Shown here piece after piece: positions 7,906 to 17,024 of a stretch of 64,000 nucleotides of DNA. Below the pieces are notes generated by a model. That model had not been told where the DNA came from. It saw only the letters and a program-made list of their open reading frames with translations, and did not search any database. Origin of the DNA: Bordetella parapertussis (GTDB lineage Bacteria; Pseudomonadota; Gammaproteobacteria; Burkholderiales; Burkholderiaceae_B); the NCBI GenBank assembly GCA_945903445.1, contig CAMDNZ010000008.1, positions 1 through 64,000 on the forward strand, written 5' to 3'. A program made the position numbers and the translations under genes. Each line of letters opens with the position of its first letter. Position 1 is the stretch's first letter.

Positions 7906-9999
7906 TTATGTTCTTAGAAAATCTTCCCGGCCCCGCATCCACCGCGCCAAATGCGCCGCAGCCACCTCCGGACGATTGGCACGCAGATCGGCTGCCCGCG
8001 CTCTGGCCGACTCGGCCAAGGCGACATCCAAATCCAGATCGGCAAAGCGTAACAGCGCCAGCCCCGACTGCCGCTTGCCTAAAAACTCGCCTGGCCCGCG
8101 TTGCGCCAAATCGCGTCGCGCGATTTCGAATCCGTCGTTGGTCTCGAACATGGCACGCAAACGCTCGCGTGCCACCATCGACAAGGGGGCTTGGTACAGC
8201 AGCACGCACACCGACTCGGCCGCCCCCCGCCCCACTCGGCCACGCAACTGATGCAGTTGCGCCAAACCAAAGCGCTCGGCGTGCTCGATCACCATCAACG
8301 ACGCGTTAGGCACATCCACGCCCACTTCGATCACGGTAGTGGCCACCAACACCTGCAATTCGCCAGCTCGGAACGCTCGCATCACCTCGGCTTTCTCGGC
8401 AGGCGCAAGACGACCGTGAATCAAGCCCACCCGCAAGTCGGGCAACTCGCCCACCATACGCTCATGCGTGTCCACCGCGTTTTGCAGTTCGACCGCTTCG
8501 CTTTCTTCCACCAGCGGACACACCCAATACACTTGCTGCCCCGCCCTGGCAGCCTCGCCAATACGATGCAGCAATTCGCCACGTCGGCTGTCGGCCAACA
8601 ACTTGGTAACCACGGGTGTGCGCCCTGGTGGCAAAGCATCGATGACGGACACGTCCAGGTCGGCGAACACGGTCATGGCCAAGGTACGAGGGATGGGTGT
8701 GGCGCTCATACCCAATTGATGCGGCACCCGCACACCCGTGTCCGACTCGCCTTTACGGCTTAGCGCCAGGCGCTGGCCGACACCGAAGCGATGCTGCTCG
8801 TCCACGATTGCCAGACCGAGACGCAAAAATTCGACATGATCTTGAATGACGGCCTGGGTGCCTACCAGCACCTGTGCCTGGCCCGACTGCGCCGCCGCGA
8901 TCGCGGCACGGCGGGCCTTGAGCGGCACACTGCCACTTAACCACGCCACCTGCACGCCCAAGGGCGTCAGCCAGCCACTGAGTTTGACGTAATGCTGCTC
9001 GGCCAATATTTCGGTGGGGGCCATCAGTGCCACCTGGGCTCCCGCATCGACCGCCTGAGCGGCAGCCAAAGCCGCGACGACGGTTTTGCCGCTGCCCACG
9101 TCGCCTTGCAGCAGGCGATGCATGGGATGATTCCGCCCGAGATCGGCGGATATCTCCGCCACGACGCGCTGCTGCGCCTGGGTCAGCGCGAACGGCAAGG
9201 ACCCGACCAAACGCGCCACTAAACCCGTCTTGCCACGCTTGGCGGGCAATGGCGTGGCGCGCTTTTCGAGGCGCGCCGCCCTTGCGGCTGCCAGCGACAA
9301 TTGCTGCGCCAACAATTCGTCGAACTTGATACGAGTCCACGCGGGATGCGTACGCTCGGTCAAGGCGGCTTCGGCGATATCGGGAGTCGGTCCGTGCAGC
9401 ACCCGTACGGCTGACTCGAAAGCCATCAAACCTTCCGCTTCGCGTACATCGTCGGGCAAGGTGTCGCTCAGGTCGGCGCAATCCAAGGCTTGCATCAGTG
9501 CCCGTCGCAAGATCGGCTGTGCCAGCCCGTCTGTCGTTGGATAGACGGGGGTGAGCGCCTCGGGCAACGCCCGTCTTGCAGCACTCATGCGCGGATGGAT
9601 GATCTCGCGTCCGAACGATCCGCCTCGAACCTCACCACGCGCCCGCAAAGGCTGGCCCGCAATCAGCTGTTTGTGCTGGCTGGGATAAAAATTCAGCCAG
9701 CGTAATTGCAGCTCGCCGGAGGCGTCGGCAATCTTGGCGACCAGATGACGCCTGGGGCGGTAGCTGATTTCGGCATGGACGATATCGCCTTCGACCTGCG
9801 CGGTGCTGCCCGGCCTCGCCTGAGCGATGGGCACGACCTGCGTTTCATCCTCGTAGCGGATAGGAAGATGCAAAACGAAATCGTCGGCTTCGACCAATCC
9901 CAAACGCTTCAGTTTTTTCTGGACGTCGGTCAACGCCGCCCTTGCCTGTGCAGGCGGCGCGGCGGATGACCCAGAGCGGGAGGATGGGACGCCGGCCAT
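7906..9999 (-). CDS. recG: ATP-dependent DNA helicase RecG
   Basis: This 697-residue branch-migrating helicase remodels stalled forks and Holliday junctions. It has an N-terminal wedge/OB domain (roughly residues 60-170), Walker A GDVGSGKT, a DEQHRFGV motif II, and the C-terminal helicase half with HGRLAPAEK and the QLRGRVGRG motif VI. Full length compares well with family members (about 690). It is cotranscribed with oxyR downstream and probably with ridA upstream, whose stop is 17 bases before. Confidence 0.95.
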   Translation of the reverse strand: MAGVPSSRSGSSAAPPAQARAALTDVQKKLKRLGLVEADDFVLHLPIRYEDETQVVPIAQARPGSTAQVEGDIVHAEISYRPRRHLVAKIADASGELQLRWLNFYPSQHKQLIAGQPLRARGEVRGGSFGREIIHPRMSAARRALPEALTPVYPTTDGLAQPILRRALMQALDCADLSDTLPDDVREAEGLMAFESAVRVLHGPTPDIAEAALTERTHPAWTRIKFDELLAQQLSLAAARAARLEKRATPLPAKRGKTGLVARLVGSLPFALTQAQQRVVAEISADLGRNHPMHRLLQGDVGSGKTVVAALAAAQAVDAGAQVALMAPTEILAEQHYVKLSGWLTPLGVQVAWLSGSVPLKARRAAIAAAQSGQAQVLVGTQAVIQDHVEFLRLGLAIVDEQHRFGVGQRLALSRKGESDTGVRVPHQLGMSATPIPRTLAMTVFADLDVSVIDALPPGRTPVVTKLLADSRRGELLHRIGEAARAGQQVYWVCPLVEESEAVELQNAVDTHERMVGELPDLRVGLIHGRLAPAEKAEVMRAFRAGELQVLVATTVIEVGVDVPNASLMVIEHAERFGLAQLHQLRGRVGRGAAESVCVLLYQAPLSMVARERLRAMFETNDGFEIARRDLAQRGPGEFLGKRQSGLALLRFADLDLDVALAESARARAADLRANRPEVAAAHLARWMRGREDFLRT

Positions 10000-10016
10000 A
10001 GCGACGACGACTGTCG

Positions 10017-10403
10017 TCAGATGACGATAATGGCTTCCACTTCGAATTGCGCGCCCTTGGGCAGGCTGGCGACACCGATAGTCGAGCGCGCCGGGAACGG
10101 CTGGGGAATCAGCTCGGCCATGATAGCGTTGGCCGAGGCGAATTTACCCAGATCGGTCAAAAACAGACTGAGCTTGACGACGTTTTCCAAACGCCCGCCA
10201 GCCGCTTCGATGACAGCCTGCATATTGGCGAAGGCCTGACGCACTTGAGCGTCGAAATTTTCTGAGACGAGCTCTCCGGTGCCGGGCTCCAGACCGATCT
10301 GGCCAGAAAGATAAACCGTACGACCGGCGGGCGCAGCCACAGCTTGGGAATACGGACCCACTGCAGCAGGCGCGGCGTCGGTATGAATGATCTGTTTGCT
10401 CAT
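10017..10403 (-). CDS. ridA: RidA family reactive enamine/imine deaminase
   Basis: This 128-residue protein of the YjgF/YER057c/UK114 family hydrolyses reactive 2-aminoacrylate formed by PLP enzymes. Visible markers are SKQIIHTDAAPAAVGPYSQA at the start, the YLSGQIGL strand and the C-terminal PKGAQFEVEAI. It works as a cytoplasmic trimer. The ATG at 10403 is preferred over one eight codons upstream because it matches the family start. It is followed directly by recG. Confidence 0.92.
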   Translation of the reverse strand: MSKQIIHTDAAPAAVGPYSQAVAAPAGRTVYLSGQIGLEPGTGELVSENFDAQVRQAFANMQAVIEAAGGRLENVVKLSLFLTDLGKFASANAIMAELIPQPFPARSTIGVASLPKGAQFEVEAIIVI

Positions 10404-10667
10404 AGTTTCCTCGCGAAAATAATGCACTATCGAATTCTAAACCTCAATAGTCGCACACAACAGTGACGGTCCGTCGATGTTCATTGCTGCACCACGAATC
10501 CGGCCTGAGCGATCTTCCCGCGCCGGGCGACGAACTGGGCTGCCAGGCACATCGCACACGGCACAACGCCGGCAGGCTGCCGGCGTCGAGGTCGCTCACA
10601 AGCAACTGACTGGAGAAGTGCAGTGGCGCTACGCGTTCGGCTCAGTCGTCGCTGTCCCTGGCGTCGA
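10404..10667. other. 264-bp intergenic region between fpr and ridA
   Basis: I see no convincing gene here. Short reading frames on both strands have arginine-rich, shadow-like composition. An 8-base GC hairpin (CGCCGGCA/TGCCGGCG, about 10566-10584) lies roughly 85 bases after the fpr stop, but has no T-run on either strand. The part next to 10403 probably carries the ridA-recG-oxyR promoter. Confidence 0.5.
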
Positions 10668-11444
10668 TTATTTATCGACGAACGCCCGTTCGACGACATA
10701 GTCGCCGGGCTGACCCGTACCACCCGAAATCTGAAATCCGCGGTCATCCAGCATGGCGCTGATGTCGGCCAACATGGCAGGACTGCCGCAAATCATGGCG
10801 CGGTCGATCGCAGGATTCAAGGGCGGCAAACCGATGTCCTCGAACACCTTGCCCGACTCCACCACGGTCGTGATGCGCCCTTGATTGCGGAAAGGTTCGC
10901 GTGTGACCGTGGGGTAGTAAATCAGTTTTTCGCGCACGATCTCGCCAAAAAACTCATTATCGGGCAACTCGTTTTCGATGTAATCGGCATAAGCCAATTC
11001 ACTCACGTTACGCACGCCGTGCATCAAAACGACCTTGTCGAATCGTTCGTAAATATCGGGGTCTTTGATGATGCTCATGAACGGCGCTAAGCCAGTGCCA
11101 GTGCCGAACAAGTACAAATTCTTGCCCGGTTTGAGATCGTCGGCCACGAGTGTGCCGACCGGCTTGCGGCTGACGAGGATGGTGTCGCCCTCTTGCAAAT
11201 GCTGAAGGCGGGACGTCAACGGACCGTCTTGCACCTTGATGCTCAAAAATTCGAGGTTTTCCTCGTAGTTGGCGCTGGCGATGCTGTATGCGCGCAGCAA
11301 GGGCTTGCCATTGACCTCAAGACCGATCATCACGAAGTGACCGTTGTGGAAACGCAGTGCAGGGTCGCGCGTGGTCTTGAAGGAAAACAGGGTGTCGTTC
11401 CAGTGATGAACACTCAGAACTCGTTCGGAATTGAAGGCGGCCAT
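10668..11444 (-). CDS. fpr: Ferredoxin--NADP+ reductase
   Basis: This 258-residue flavoprotein exchanges electrons between NADPH and ferredoxin or flavodoxin. The FAD-binding motif is RAYSIAS near residue 50, the NADP-binding glycine motif is GTGTGLAPFMS near residue 112, and the C-terminus is VERAFVDK as in subclass I bacterial reductases. It functions in oxidative stress and iron-sulfur metabolism. It is monocistronic, with an imperfect dyad upstream that resembles a Fur box. Confidence 0.93.
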   Translation of the reverse strand: MAAFNSERVLSVHHWNDTLFSFKTTRDPALRFHNGHFVMIGLEVNGKPLLRAYSIASANYEENLEFLSIKVQDGPLTSRLQHLQEGDTILVSRKPVGTLVADDLKPGKNLYLFGTGTGLAPFMSIIKDPDIYERFDKVVLMHGVRNVSELAYADYIENELPDNEFFGEIVREKLIYYPTVTREPFRNQGRITTVVESGKVFEDIGLPPLNPAIDRAMICGSPAMLADISAMLDDRGFQISGGTGQPGDYVVERAFVDK

Positions 11445-11488
11445 AGCGATAGCATGTAAAAGATTAGTGGCATTCTAACCGCGATTAG

Positions 11489-11505
11489 ATGATAAGCGTT
11501 CTCAT
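11489..11505. promoter_or_regulatory. Imperfect dyad upstream of fpr, Fur-box-like
   Basis: The 17-base element ATGATAAGCGTTCTCAT has 7-base arms with one mismatch and lies 45 bases before the fpr ATG (minus strand). Its TGATAA-nnn-TTCTCA core resembles the core of a Fur site. A regulator site is plausible from position, but the identity of the protein is a guess. Confidence 0.35.
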
Positions 11506-11534
11506 CGTGCGTATGACCTTATGACTGGAAGCTA

Positions 11535-13871
11535 TTAGACCCGGGCCTTTAGTAAGCGCAAGCCATTGGCAACCACTAGCAGGCTCGCGCCGACATCGGC
11601 AAAGATCGCCATCCACATCGTGCCCGACCCTGCCAGCGTCAGCGCCAGAAACACTGCCTTGATACCCAAGGCCGCCGCAATGTTCTGCAACAGAATTCGA
11701 TGCGTCGCATGCGATAGACGAATGAATACGGCCACCTTACGCAGATCGTCGTCCATCAGGGCGACGTCGGCCGTCTCGATGGCAGCGTCCGATCCGAGCG
11801 CCCCCATGGCAAATCCCACGTCGGCACGTGCCAAGGCCGGCGCGTCGTTGATGCCATCGCCCACCATGCCGACCCGAGCGGATTGGGCGTAGCGTTCGAC
11901 CACGGCCAGTTTGTCGGCGGGAAGTTGACCGCCATGCACGGCATCGATGCCCACGGCCTGCCCAATGGCCTGCGCGGTATGCACGTTGTCGCCCGTCAGC
12001 ATGGCCGTTTGCACCCCTAAGGCGTGCAGTTGCGCTACGGCATCACGACTGCTGTCCTTTAACGTGTCGGCTACCGCGAATCGCGCCAGTAGCCGTTGCG
12101 CATCCATCAACAGCACCACCGTGCGGCCTGCTTTTTCCCAGGCGCTGGCGTGTACATCGTCAGGCAAGCCCAGCTTAGCGGCCAACGCGGGGCTTCCCAG
12201 CCACAGTGTTCGTCCGCCGACGCTCGCCCGTACGCCCAGCCCCGGTAGCGCGGCGAAGTCGTCGACCGCAGAAGCCGTGAGACCCGCGGCACGGGCGGCC
12301 TGGGCGACCGCCCCAGACACCGGATGATCGCTGCGCTCGGCAAGCGCTAACGCCCACTGTTGCATGGCGCTGGGATCGTCCGAGTCGTCGACGATCATCT
12401 CCACCTGCCGGGGTTTGCCTTCGGTCAGCGTGCCGGTCTTGTCCAAGGCCAACCAGGTCAGTTTCCGACCCAGTTCGAGGTATGCGCCGCCTTTGACCAG
12501 AATGCCGCGACGGGCTGCCGCAGCCAAGCCGCTGACCACCGTGACCGGAGTCGAGATCACCAAGGCGCACGGGCAGGCGATCACCAGCAATACCAGGGCT
12601 TTGTACAGCCATGGCTGCCACGGCTCGGCCACAAACACGGGCGGCACGACGGCCATCAGTAGCGCGACGATAATGACAATAGGGGTGTAGATTCGGGCGA
12701 ACGCATCGACGAAACGCTGGGTAGGCGCCCGTGCCGCCTGGGCAGCCTCGACTGCGGCCACGATACGCGCGAGCGTGCTGTTGCTCGCGACGGCCGCGAC
12801 CTCGCAGATCAATTCGCCTGCCCCATTGATGGTGCCTGCGAAAACGGCCTCGCCGGGCTGTTTATCCACGGGCACGCTCTCGCCCGTAATGGGCGCTTGA
12901 TCGACGACAGAGCGGCCCGAGACGACTTTGCCATCCAGGCCGATACGCTCGCCTGGACGGACTCGAAAGACCGCCCCCAAAGCCACATCCTGGGCAGGGA
13001 TTTCCAACCAATCGCCTTGTGGCTGCCGTAGCAACACCGTCTCGGGCGTCGCCCCCACCAGACCGGCGATCGCTTGTCGCGCGCGATCCAGACTGCGGGC
13101 CTCGATGGCCTCGGCCAGCATGAATAAAGTCATCACCATGGCGGCTTCGGGCCATTGACGCAACACGACCGCTCCGGTCACTGCAATGCTCATCAGCGCA
13201 TGGATGGTGAATCTGCCATGACGCAAAGCGATCCAGCCCTTTTTATAGGTACTCAATCCGATGCACCCAATGGCGAACAAAGCCAGCAGAAAAGATACGA
13301 TTTCAGGCGCGCCCAGCCAATGACCGACTTCGGATCCGGCCGCCAGGCCAGCAGCCAGCAACAGACGGCGCCAGGGGATGGGGGGCGCCTCGGGCAAGGG
13401 CAGCTTGCCCGAGGCACGTTCGGCCACCAAACCCAGTGCCCGAATGGCCTGTTCGATGGCGGGCAGCGCAGCGGGCAAGTGATCCACTGTCAACTCGCGG
13501 CGCATCAGATTGAACGACAAACCCAACACATCCTCGCGGCGGTCGAGCACGTCCCGAATCAGGGTTTCCTCAGTGGGACAATCCATCTGGGCGATACGCA
13601 AGACTGAACGTGCAGCACCGTCGGGCACGTGTCGCGCCAGAGCAGGCGTCCTACCCGATCCGAGCGCGGCATGTGGGTGCCGAGAATGATCGTGTTCGGA
13701 ACGCGTATGCCCAGCACACGAACGGTCAGCATGCCCGTCTTCGTTCGCCGTATGCCAATGCCCCGCGGCCGAGTGCACTGTGTGCGGTCTCTCGGCGTGT
13801 GAACGCTGCGCGCGAGAATCGCCTGCCTGCGAATGCCCGGCGGGCGAATGAGAACGGCGACAATGGCTCAT
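11535..13871 (-). CDS. Cd2+/Zn2+/Pb2+-exporting P1B-type ATPase (ZntA/CadA/PbrA group)
   Basis: This 778-residue inner-membrane pump expels divalent soft metals. It begins with about 75 residues very rich in His, then a metal-binding domain with MDCPTEE (CxxE instead of CxxC), followed by membrane helices, the phosphatase loop TGES, the transmembrane CPC motif (IACPCALV), the phosphorylation site DKTGTLTEGK, the SDHP motif and the GDGINDAPAL hinge. It is transcribed from the operator/promoter at 13901-13931, divergently from the MerR regulator. The metal range (Cd, Pb, Zn) is inferred from CPC, the CxxE domain and the regulator type. Confidence 0.93.
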   Translation of the reverse strand: MSHCRRSHSPAGHSQAGDSRAQRSHAERPHTVHSAAGHWHTANEDGHADRSCAGHTRSEHDHSRHPHAALGSGRTPALARHVPDGAARSVLRIAQMDCPTEETLIRDVLDRREDVLGLSFNLMRRELTVDHLPAALPAIEQAIRALGLVAERASGKLPLPEAPPIPWRRLLLAAGLAAGSEVGHWLGAPEIVSFLLALFAIGCIGLSTYKKGWIALRHGRFTIHALMSIAVTGAVVLRQWPEAAMVMTLFMLAEAIEARSLDRARQAIAGLVGATPETVLLRQPQGDWLEIPAQDVALGAVFRVRPGERIGLDGKVVSGRSVVDQAPITGESVPVDKQPGEAVFAGTINGAGELICEVAAVASNSTLARIVAAVEAAQAARAPTQRFVDAFARIYTPIVIIVALLMAVVPPVFVAEPWQPWLYKALVLLVIACPCALVISTPVTVVSGLAAAARRGILVKGGAYLELGRKLTWLALDKTGTLTEGKPRQVEMIVDDSDDPSAMQQWALALAERSDHPVSGAVAQAARAAGLTASAVDDFAALPGLGVRASVGGRTLWLGSPALAAKLGLPDDVHASAWEKAGRTVVLLMDAQRLLARFAVADTLKDSSRDAVAQLHALGVQTAMLTGDNVHTAQAIGQAVGIDAVHGGQLPADKLAVVERYAQSARVGMVGDGINDAPALARADVGFAMGALGSDAAIETADVALMDDDLRKVAVFIRLSHATHRILLQNIAAALGIKAVFLALTLAGSGTMWMAIFADVGASLLVVANGLRLLKARV

Positions 13872-13900
13872 GGCTGGTGTCCTGTGATGACTTATGGTGT

Positions 13901-13931
13901 AGTGGACACCTTGGAGCCACTACAAGGTCAA
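13901..13931 (-). promoter_or_regulatory. CadR/PbrR-type operator and promoter of the metal ATPase
   Basis: On the minus strand, -35 TTGACC (13926-13931) and -10-like TCCACT (13901-13906) are separated by 19 bases, the stretched spacing typical of MerR-controlled promoters. The spacer carries the dyad ACCTTG-N9-CAAGGT (13908-13928). It closely resembles known cadA promoters. The ATPase ATG is 30 bases downstream and the regulator ATG is just on the other side. Confidence 0.85.
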
Positions 13932-13934
13932 CCC

Positions 13935-14372
13935 ATGAACATCATGAAAATTGGCGATTTGGCCCGCGCGGCCCATTGCGGCACCGATACCGTCAGGTAC
14001 TACGAAAAATCGGGGCTGCTGCCTGCTCCAGGGAGAACCGAAGGCAACTATCGGGTGTACAACCAAAGCCATCTCACCCGCCTGCGATTCATTCGCAATT
14101 GCCGCGCCTTGGATATGACGCACGAGGAAATACGCGTGTTGTTGGATGCATTGGATTCGCCCGAACCCGCTTGTGCACCTGCCAATGCGATGATTCAAGC
14201 CCATCTGGGCCATGTGGATGCCCGCATTGCCGAGCTTCAACACCTCCGCAAGCAATTGACCGCACTGCAACGCCATTGCGGCGATAGCGAAACCGGAGGG
14301 TGCTCGATACTGGATGCGCTATCGCGCTTGGATCCACCAGCTGAACGTGCACGCCACACCCACCTGGGATGA
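13935..14372 (+). CDS. MerR family Cd(II)/Pb(II)-responsive regulator
   Basis: This 145-residue protein has an N-terminal MerR winged helix (MKIGDLARAAHCGTDTVRYYEKSGLL), a dimerisation helix, and metal-ligand cysteines at RNCRA, EPACAP and in the C-terminal HCGDSETGGC loop. This pattern fits CadR/PbrR rather than CueR or ZntR. It would sit on the divergent dyad and twist the 19-base spacer to open the ATPase promoter when metal is bound. The ATG at 13935 is four bases from the promoter -35, so the gene is probably autoregulated from the same site. Confidence 0.92.
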   Translation: MNIMKIGDLARAAHCGTDTVRYYEKSGLLPAPGRTEGNYRVYNQSHLTRLRFIRNCRALDMTHEEIRVLLDALDSPEPACAPANAMIQAHLGHVDARIAELQHLRKQLTALQRHCGDSETGGCSILDALSRLDPPAERARHTHLG

Positions 14373-14440
14373 GGGGCGATGTGCGCCTGCGGGCTGGTAC
14401 CTCGTTTGCACCTTATCGACGCTGGAAGCGCCTGCACGCC

Positions 14441-15898
14441 TTACTCGTCGTCCAAGCCCAATTCGCGCAGCTTGCGGGTAATGGTGTTGCGCCCGATGCC
14501 CAAGCGCGTGGCCGCCTCGACGCGTCGGCCTCGGCTGACGCCCAATGCGGTTTGCAAAAGAATGCGTTCGAACTGACGCGTTAGGGTCGCCATGATGGCG
14601 GGCTCGCCTCGATCCAGACGCGTTTGCGCGTCTTGCAGCAGCGCATCGTGCCAATGCGTGAACCCCGCCCCTGCCTCACCTGCCGAAGCGCCCCCCAAAC
14701 CACTCGTCAGCACACGCTCGGCCGGCCCGGAAACGGCTCGCACTTCGGGCGGCAGATCGCCGCGCTCTACCGTCTGCCCGGCCGCCATGACGGTCAGCCA
14801 GTGGCAAAAATTTTCCAACTGACGCACATTGCCGGGAAAATCGAAGCGGGTGAGCTCAGCGATAGCCTCGGGCGTGAGCCGTTTGACGGGCACACCCAAA
14901 GCCCTGGCACTGGACTGCAAAAAGTGCTGCGCCAATGCCGGAATGTCCTCGATGCGCTCGCGTAGCGGCGGCAGCCGCAAGCGAATGACGTTCAGGCGGT
15001 GAAACAGATCCTCGCGAAACAAGCCCTGCTCGACTCTGCGTTCTAGCGGTTGATGCGTGGCGGCCACGATACGGACGTCCACCCGCACCGGCTGCGCACC
15101 GCCGACACGATAGAAACTGCCTTCGGCCAGCACCCGCAGCAAGCGCGTCTGCAACTCGATGGGCATGTCGCCGATCTCGTCCAGAAACAAGGTGCCGCCG
15201 TGCGCCTCTTCGAAGCGCCCGCGACGCAGATTGCTCGCCCCGGTAAATGCGCCACGCTCGTGACCGAACAGTTCGGCCTCCAACAGATCGCGCGGGATGG
15301 CTGCCGCGTTCAAGGCAACGAACGGACCGTCGCGACGCGAACCATGGCCGTGCAAGGCCCGAGCGACCAGCTCTTTACCCGTGCCAGACTCGCCCGTAAT
15401 CAGCACCGTCACCTTCGACTGCGCCAAGCGCCCGATCGCGCGAAACACTTCCTGCATCGCGGTGGACGACGACTGGGTCATCATCCATCGCTCGTTGTCT
15501 TCACCCTGCCCCTGACCGTTTGCCGGTCCGGGCACATCCGACTCCTGAATGGCGCGCCGAATGAGCGCCACGGCCTCATTTACGTCGAAAGGCTTGGCCA
15601 GATAGTCGAACGCACCACCCTGAAATGCCGACACCGTACTTTCCAGATCGGCGAAGGCCGTCATGACGATCACCGGTAAGCCAGGATGCGCGGCCTTGAT
15701 GTCGCGCAGCAGGTCGAGCCCGCTACCGCCCGGCATGCGAATGTCGGACACCAAGGTGGCCGGCATCTCAGTTTTCAAGGCCGCCAGGACGGCAGGCGCT
15801 TCGGAAAAACTACGGGTGGGTACGCCAGCGCGTGCCAATGCTTTTTCGAGCACCCAGCGAATAGCCTGATCATCGTCGACGATCCATACTTGCTTCAT
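14441..15898 (-). CDS. glnG: Nitrogen regulation response regulator NtrC
   Basis: This 485-residue sigma-54 activator has a receiver domain (DDD acidic pocket near residue 9, phospho-Asp in LVSDIRMPGGSG), an AAA+ domain with Walker A GESGTGKE, the sigma-54 contacting GAFTGA loop and DEIGDMP Walker B, and a Fis-type helix-turn-helix at the end (GIGRNTITRKLRELG). It activates glnA and other nitrogen genes. The start at 15898 overlaps the ntrB stop by four bases (ATGA), implying translational coupling. The open frame continues upstream through ntrB but out of its frame, so a longer protein is unlikely. Confidence 0.95.
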   Translation of the reverse strand: MKQVWIVDDDQAIRWVLEKALARAGVPTRSFSEAPAVLAALKTEMPATLVSDIRMPGGSGLDLLRDIKAAHPGLPVIVMTAFADLESTVSAFQGGAFDYLAKPFDVNEAVALIRRAIQESDVPGPANGQGQGEDNERWMMTQSSSTAMQEVFRAIGRLAQSKVTVLITGESGTGKELVARALHGHGSRRDGPFVALNAAAIPRDLLEAELFGHERGAFTGASNLRRGRFEEAHGGTLFLDEIGDMPIELQTRLLRVLAEGSFYRVGGAQPVRVDVRIVAATHQPLERRVEQGLFREDLFHRLNVIRLRLPPLRERIEDIPALAQHFLQSSARALGVPVKRLTPEAIAELTRFDFPGNVRQLENFCHWLTVMAAGQTVERGDLPPEVRAVSGPAERVLTSGLGGASAGEAGAGFTHWHDALLQDAQTRLDRGEPAIMATLTRQFERILLQTALGVSRGRRVEAATRLGIGRNTITRKLRELGLDDE

Positions 15899-16962
15899 GA
15901 GGCCTCCATGGGCAGCACGATGCGAAACTCGGTGCAACCGGGCCGCGAGTCGAACTCGACAATGCCACCATGTTGCTGAACGAAGTCCTGGGCCAGGCTC
16001 AAGCCCAATCCCGTGCCCCCCGGCCGACCCGTAACCAAGGGATGGAACAGCCGGTCTTTGATGCTGTCGGGCACGCCCGGGCCGGTATCGGTAATGGACA
16101 GCACCAAGCCCAAACGATGCTGACGGTGGGCCAGCATCACCTGGCGGGCGACCCGGGTGCGAAACGTAATGCTGCGTACCGGCGCACCGCCATCGGGCAA
16201 GGGTGGCATCAAGGCCAGCTCCTGCGCGGCATTGCGCGCCACGTTCAGTACCGCCTGCATCAAGCGTGCAGCGTCGCCCGGCACGTCGGGCATGGACGCG
16301 TCGTAGTCGCGCAATAGCGTGACGTTGTCGCGGAACTCGGCTTGCAACAGCGCGCACACCCGTTCGCAAACCTCGTGAATATTGACAGGCTTGGCGTTCA
16401 GCGGCACGCGTTGCGGGCCAATGAGCCGATCGACCAGCGCTTGCAAGCGATCGGCTTCGGAAATAATGACCTGGGTATATTCGGTCAGGCTGGCCTCGGG
16501 CAGCTCGGCTTCCAGCAGCTGAGCGGCGCCGCGCAGGCCCCCTAAGGGATTTTTGACTTCATGCGCCAGGTTACGCAACAACTGGCGATGGGTTTCGATT
16601 TCCTCGACGAGGCGATGGTTGCGGTCGGCCAGCAAACGCTGCTCGATCTCGCGGGTCTCCATCAAGACCGGCCAGGGCTGGCCAGACAAGGCCACGGAGG
16701 TAACAGACACTTCTATCGGGCCGTTGGGCCGCGCGACCGAAGCGGATTGGCGAACATCGGCAAATCGGCCGGACACCGCACGTAAAACCGAACCCTCCAG
16801 CTCTGCCGACTGCTCGAACAGCGCTGCTGCGCGTTGACCGATCAATTGCCGCCGGGATCGGCCGAACATGTCTTCGGAGGCCGCGTTGGCGTGGCCGATT
16901 TCGCCTTGTTCGTTCAGAAGCAAAACCGATGTGGCGAGTAGATCGAGGGCGTCGACGTTCAT
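15895..16962 (-). CDS. glnL: Nitrogen regulation sensor histidine kinase NtrB
   Basis: This 355-residue cytoplasmic kinase/phosphatase has an N-terminal PAS domain (ALDLLATSVLLLNEQG), the H-box LAHEVKNPLGGLRGAAQ and a C-terminal ATPase domain with GTGLGLSLAQDFV. It phosphorylates NtrC under nitrogen limitation, as signalled by PII. It lies between glnA (upstream, 62 bases) and ntrC (downstream, overlapping), the usual glnA-ntrB-ntrC order. Confidence 0.95.
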   Translation of the reverse strand: MNVDALDLLATSVLLLNEQGEIGHANAASEDMFGRSRRQLIGQRAAALFEQSAELEGSVLRAVSGRFADVRQSASVARPNGPIEVSVTSVALSGQPWPVLMETREIEQRLLADRNHRLVEEIETHRQLLRNLAHEVKNPLGGLRGAAQLLEAELPEASLTEYTQVIISEADRLQALVDRLIGPQRVPLNAKPVNIHEVCERVCALLQAEFRDNVTLLRDYDASMPDVPGDAARLMQAVLNVARNAAQELALMPPLPDGGAPVRSITFRTRVARQVMLAHRQHRLGLVLSITDTGPGVPDSIKDRLFHPLVTGRPGGTGLGLSLAQDFVQQHGGIVEFDSRPGCTEFRIVLPMEAS

Positions 16963-16982
16963 GGCAGCTATACATACAGGAT

Positions 16983-17008
16983 GGGCCGGACGGCGGGCCG
17001 TCTGGCCC
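16983..17008 (-). terminator. Intercistronic hairpin between glnA and ntrB
   Basis: Inverted arms of 11 bases with one mismatch (GGGCCGGACGG and CCGTCTGGCCC) lie 17 bases after the glnA stop and 21 bases before ntrB. No T-run follows, so it is more likely an attenuator or mRNA stabiliser than a full terminator. Such an element would keep glnA expression higher than ntrBC, as known for the enteric operon. Confidence 0.55.
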
Positions 17009-17024
17009 GTCCCAAAAGCCTGGA

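Noticed and set aside
10477..10747. Small frames on both strands between fpr and ridA
   Set aside because: No ribosome site, no family, and the minus-strand frame overlaps fpr.
15899..16369. N-terminal extension of NtrC running into ntrB
   Set aside because: Sequence there is ntrB in another frame; the conserved NtrC start is at 15898.
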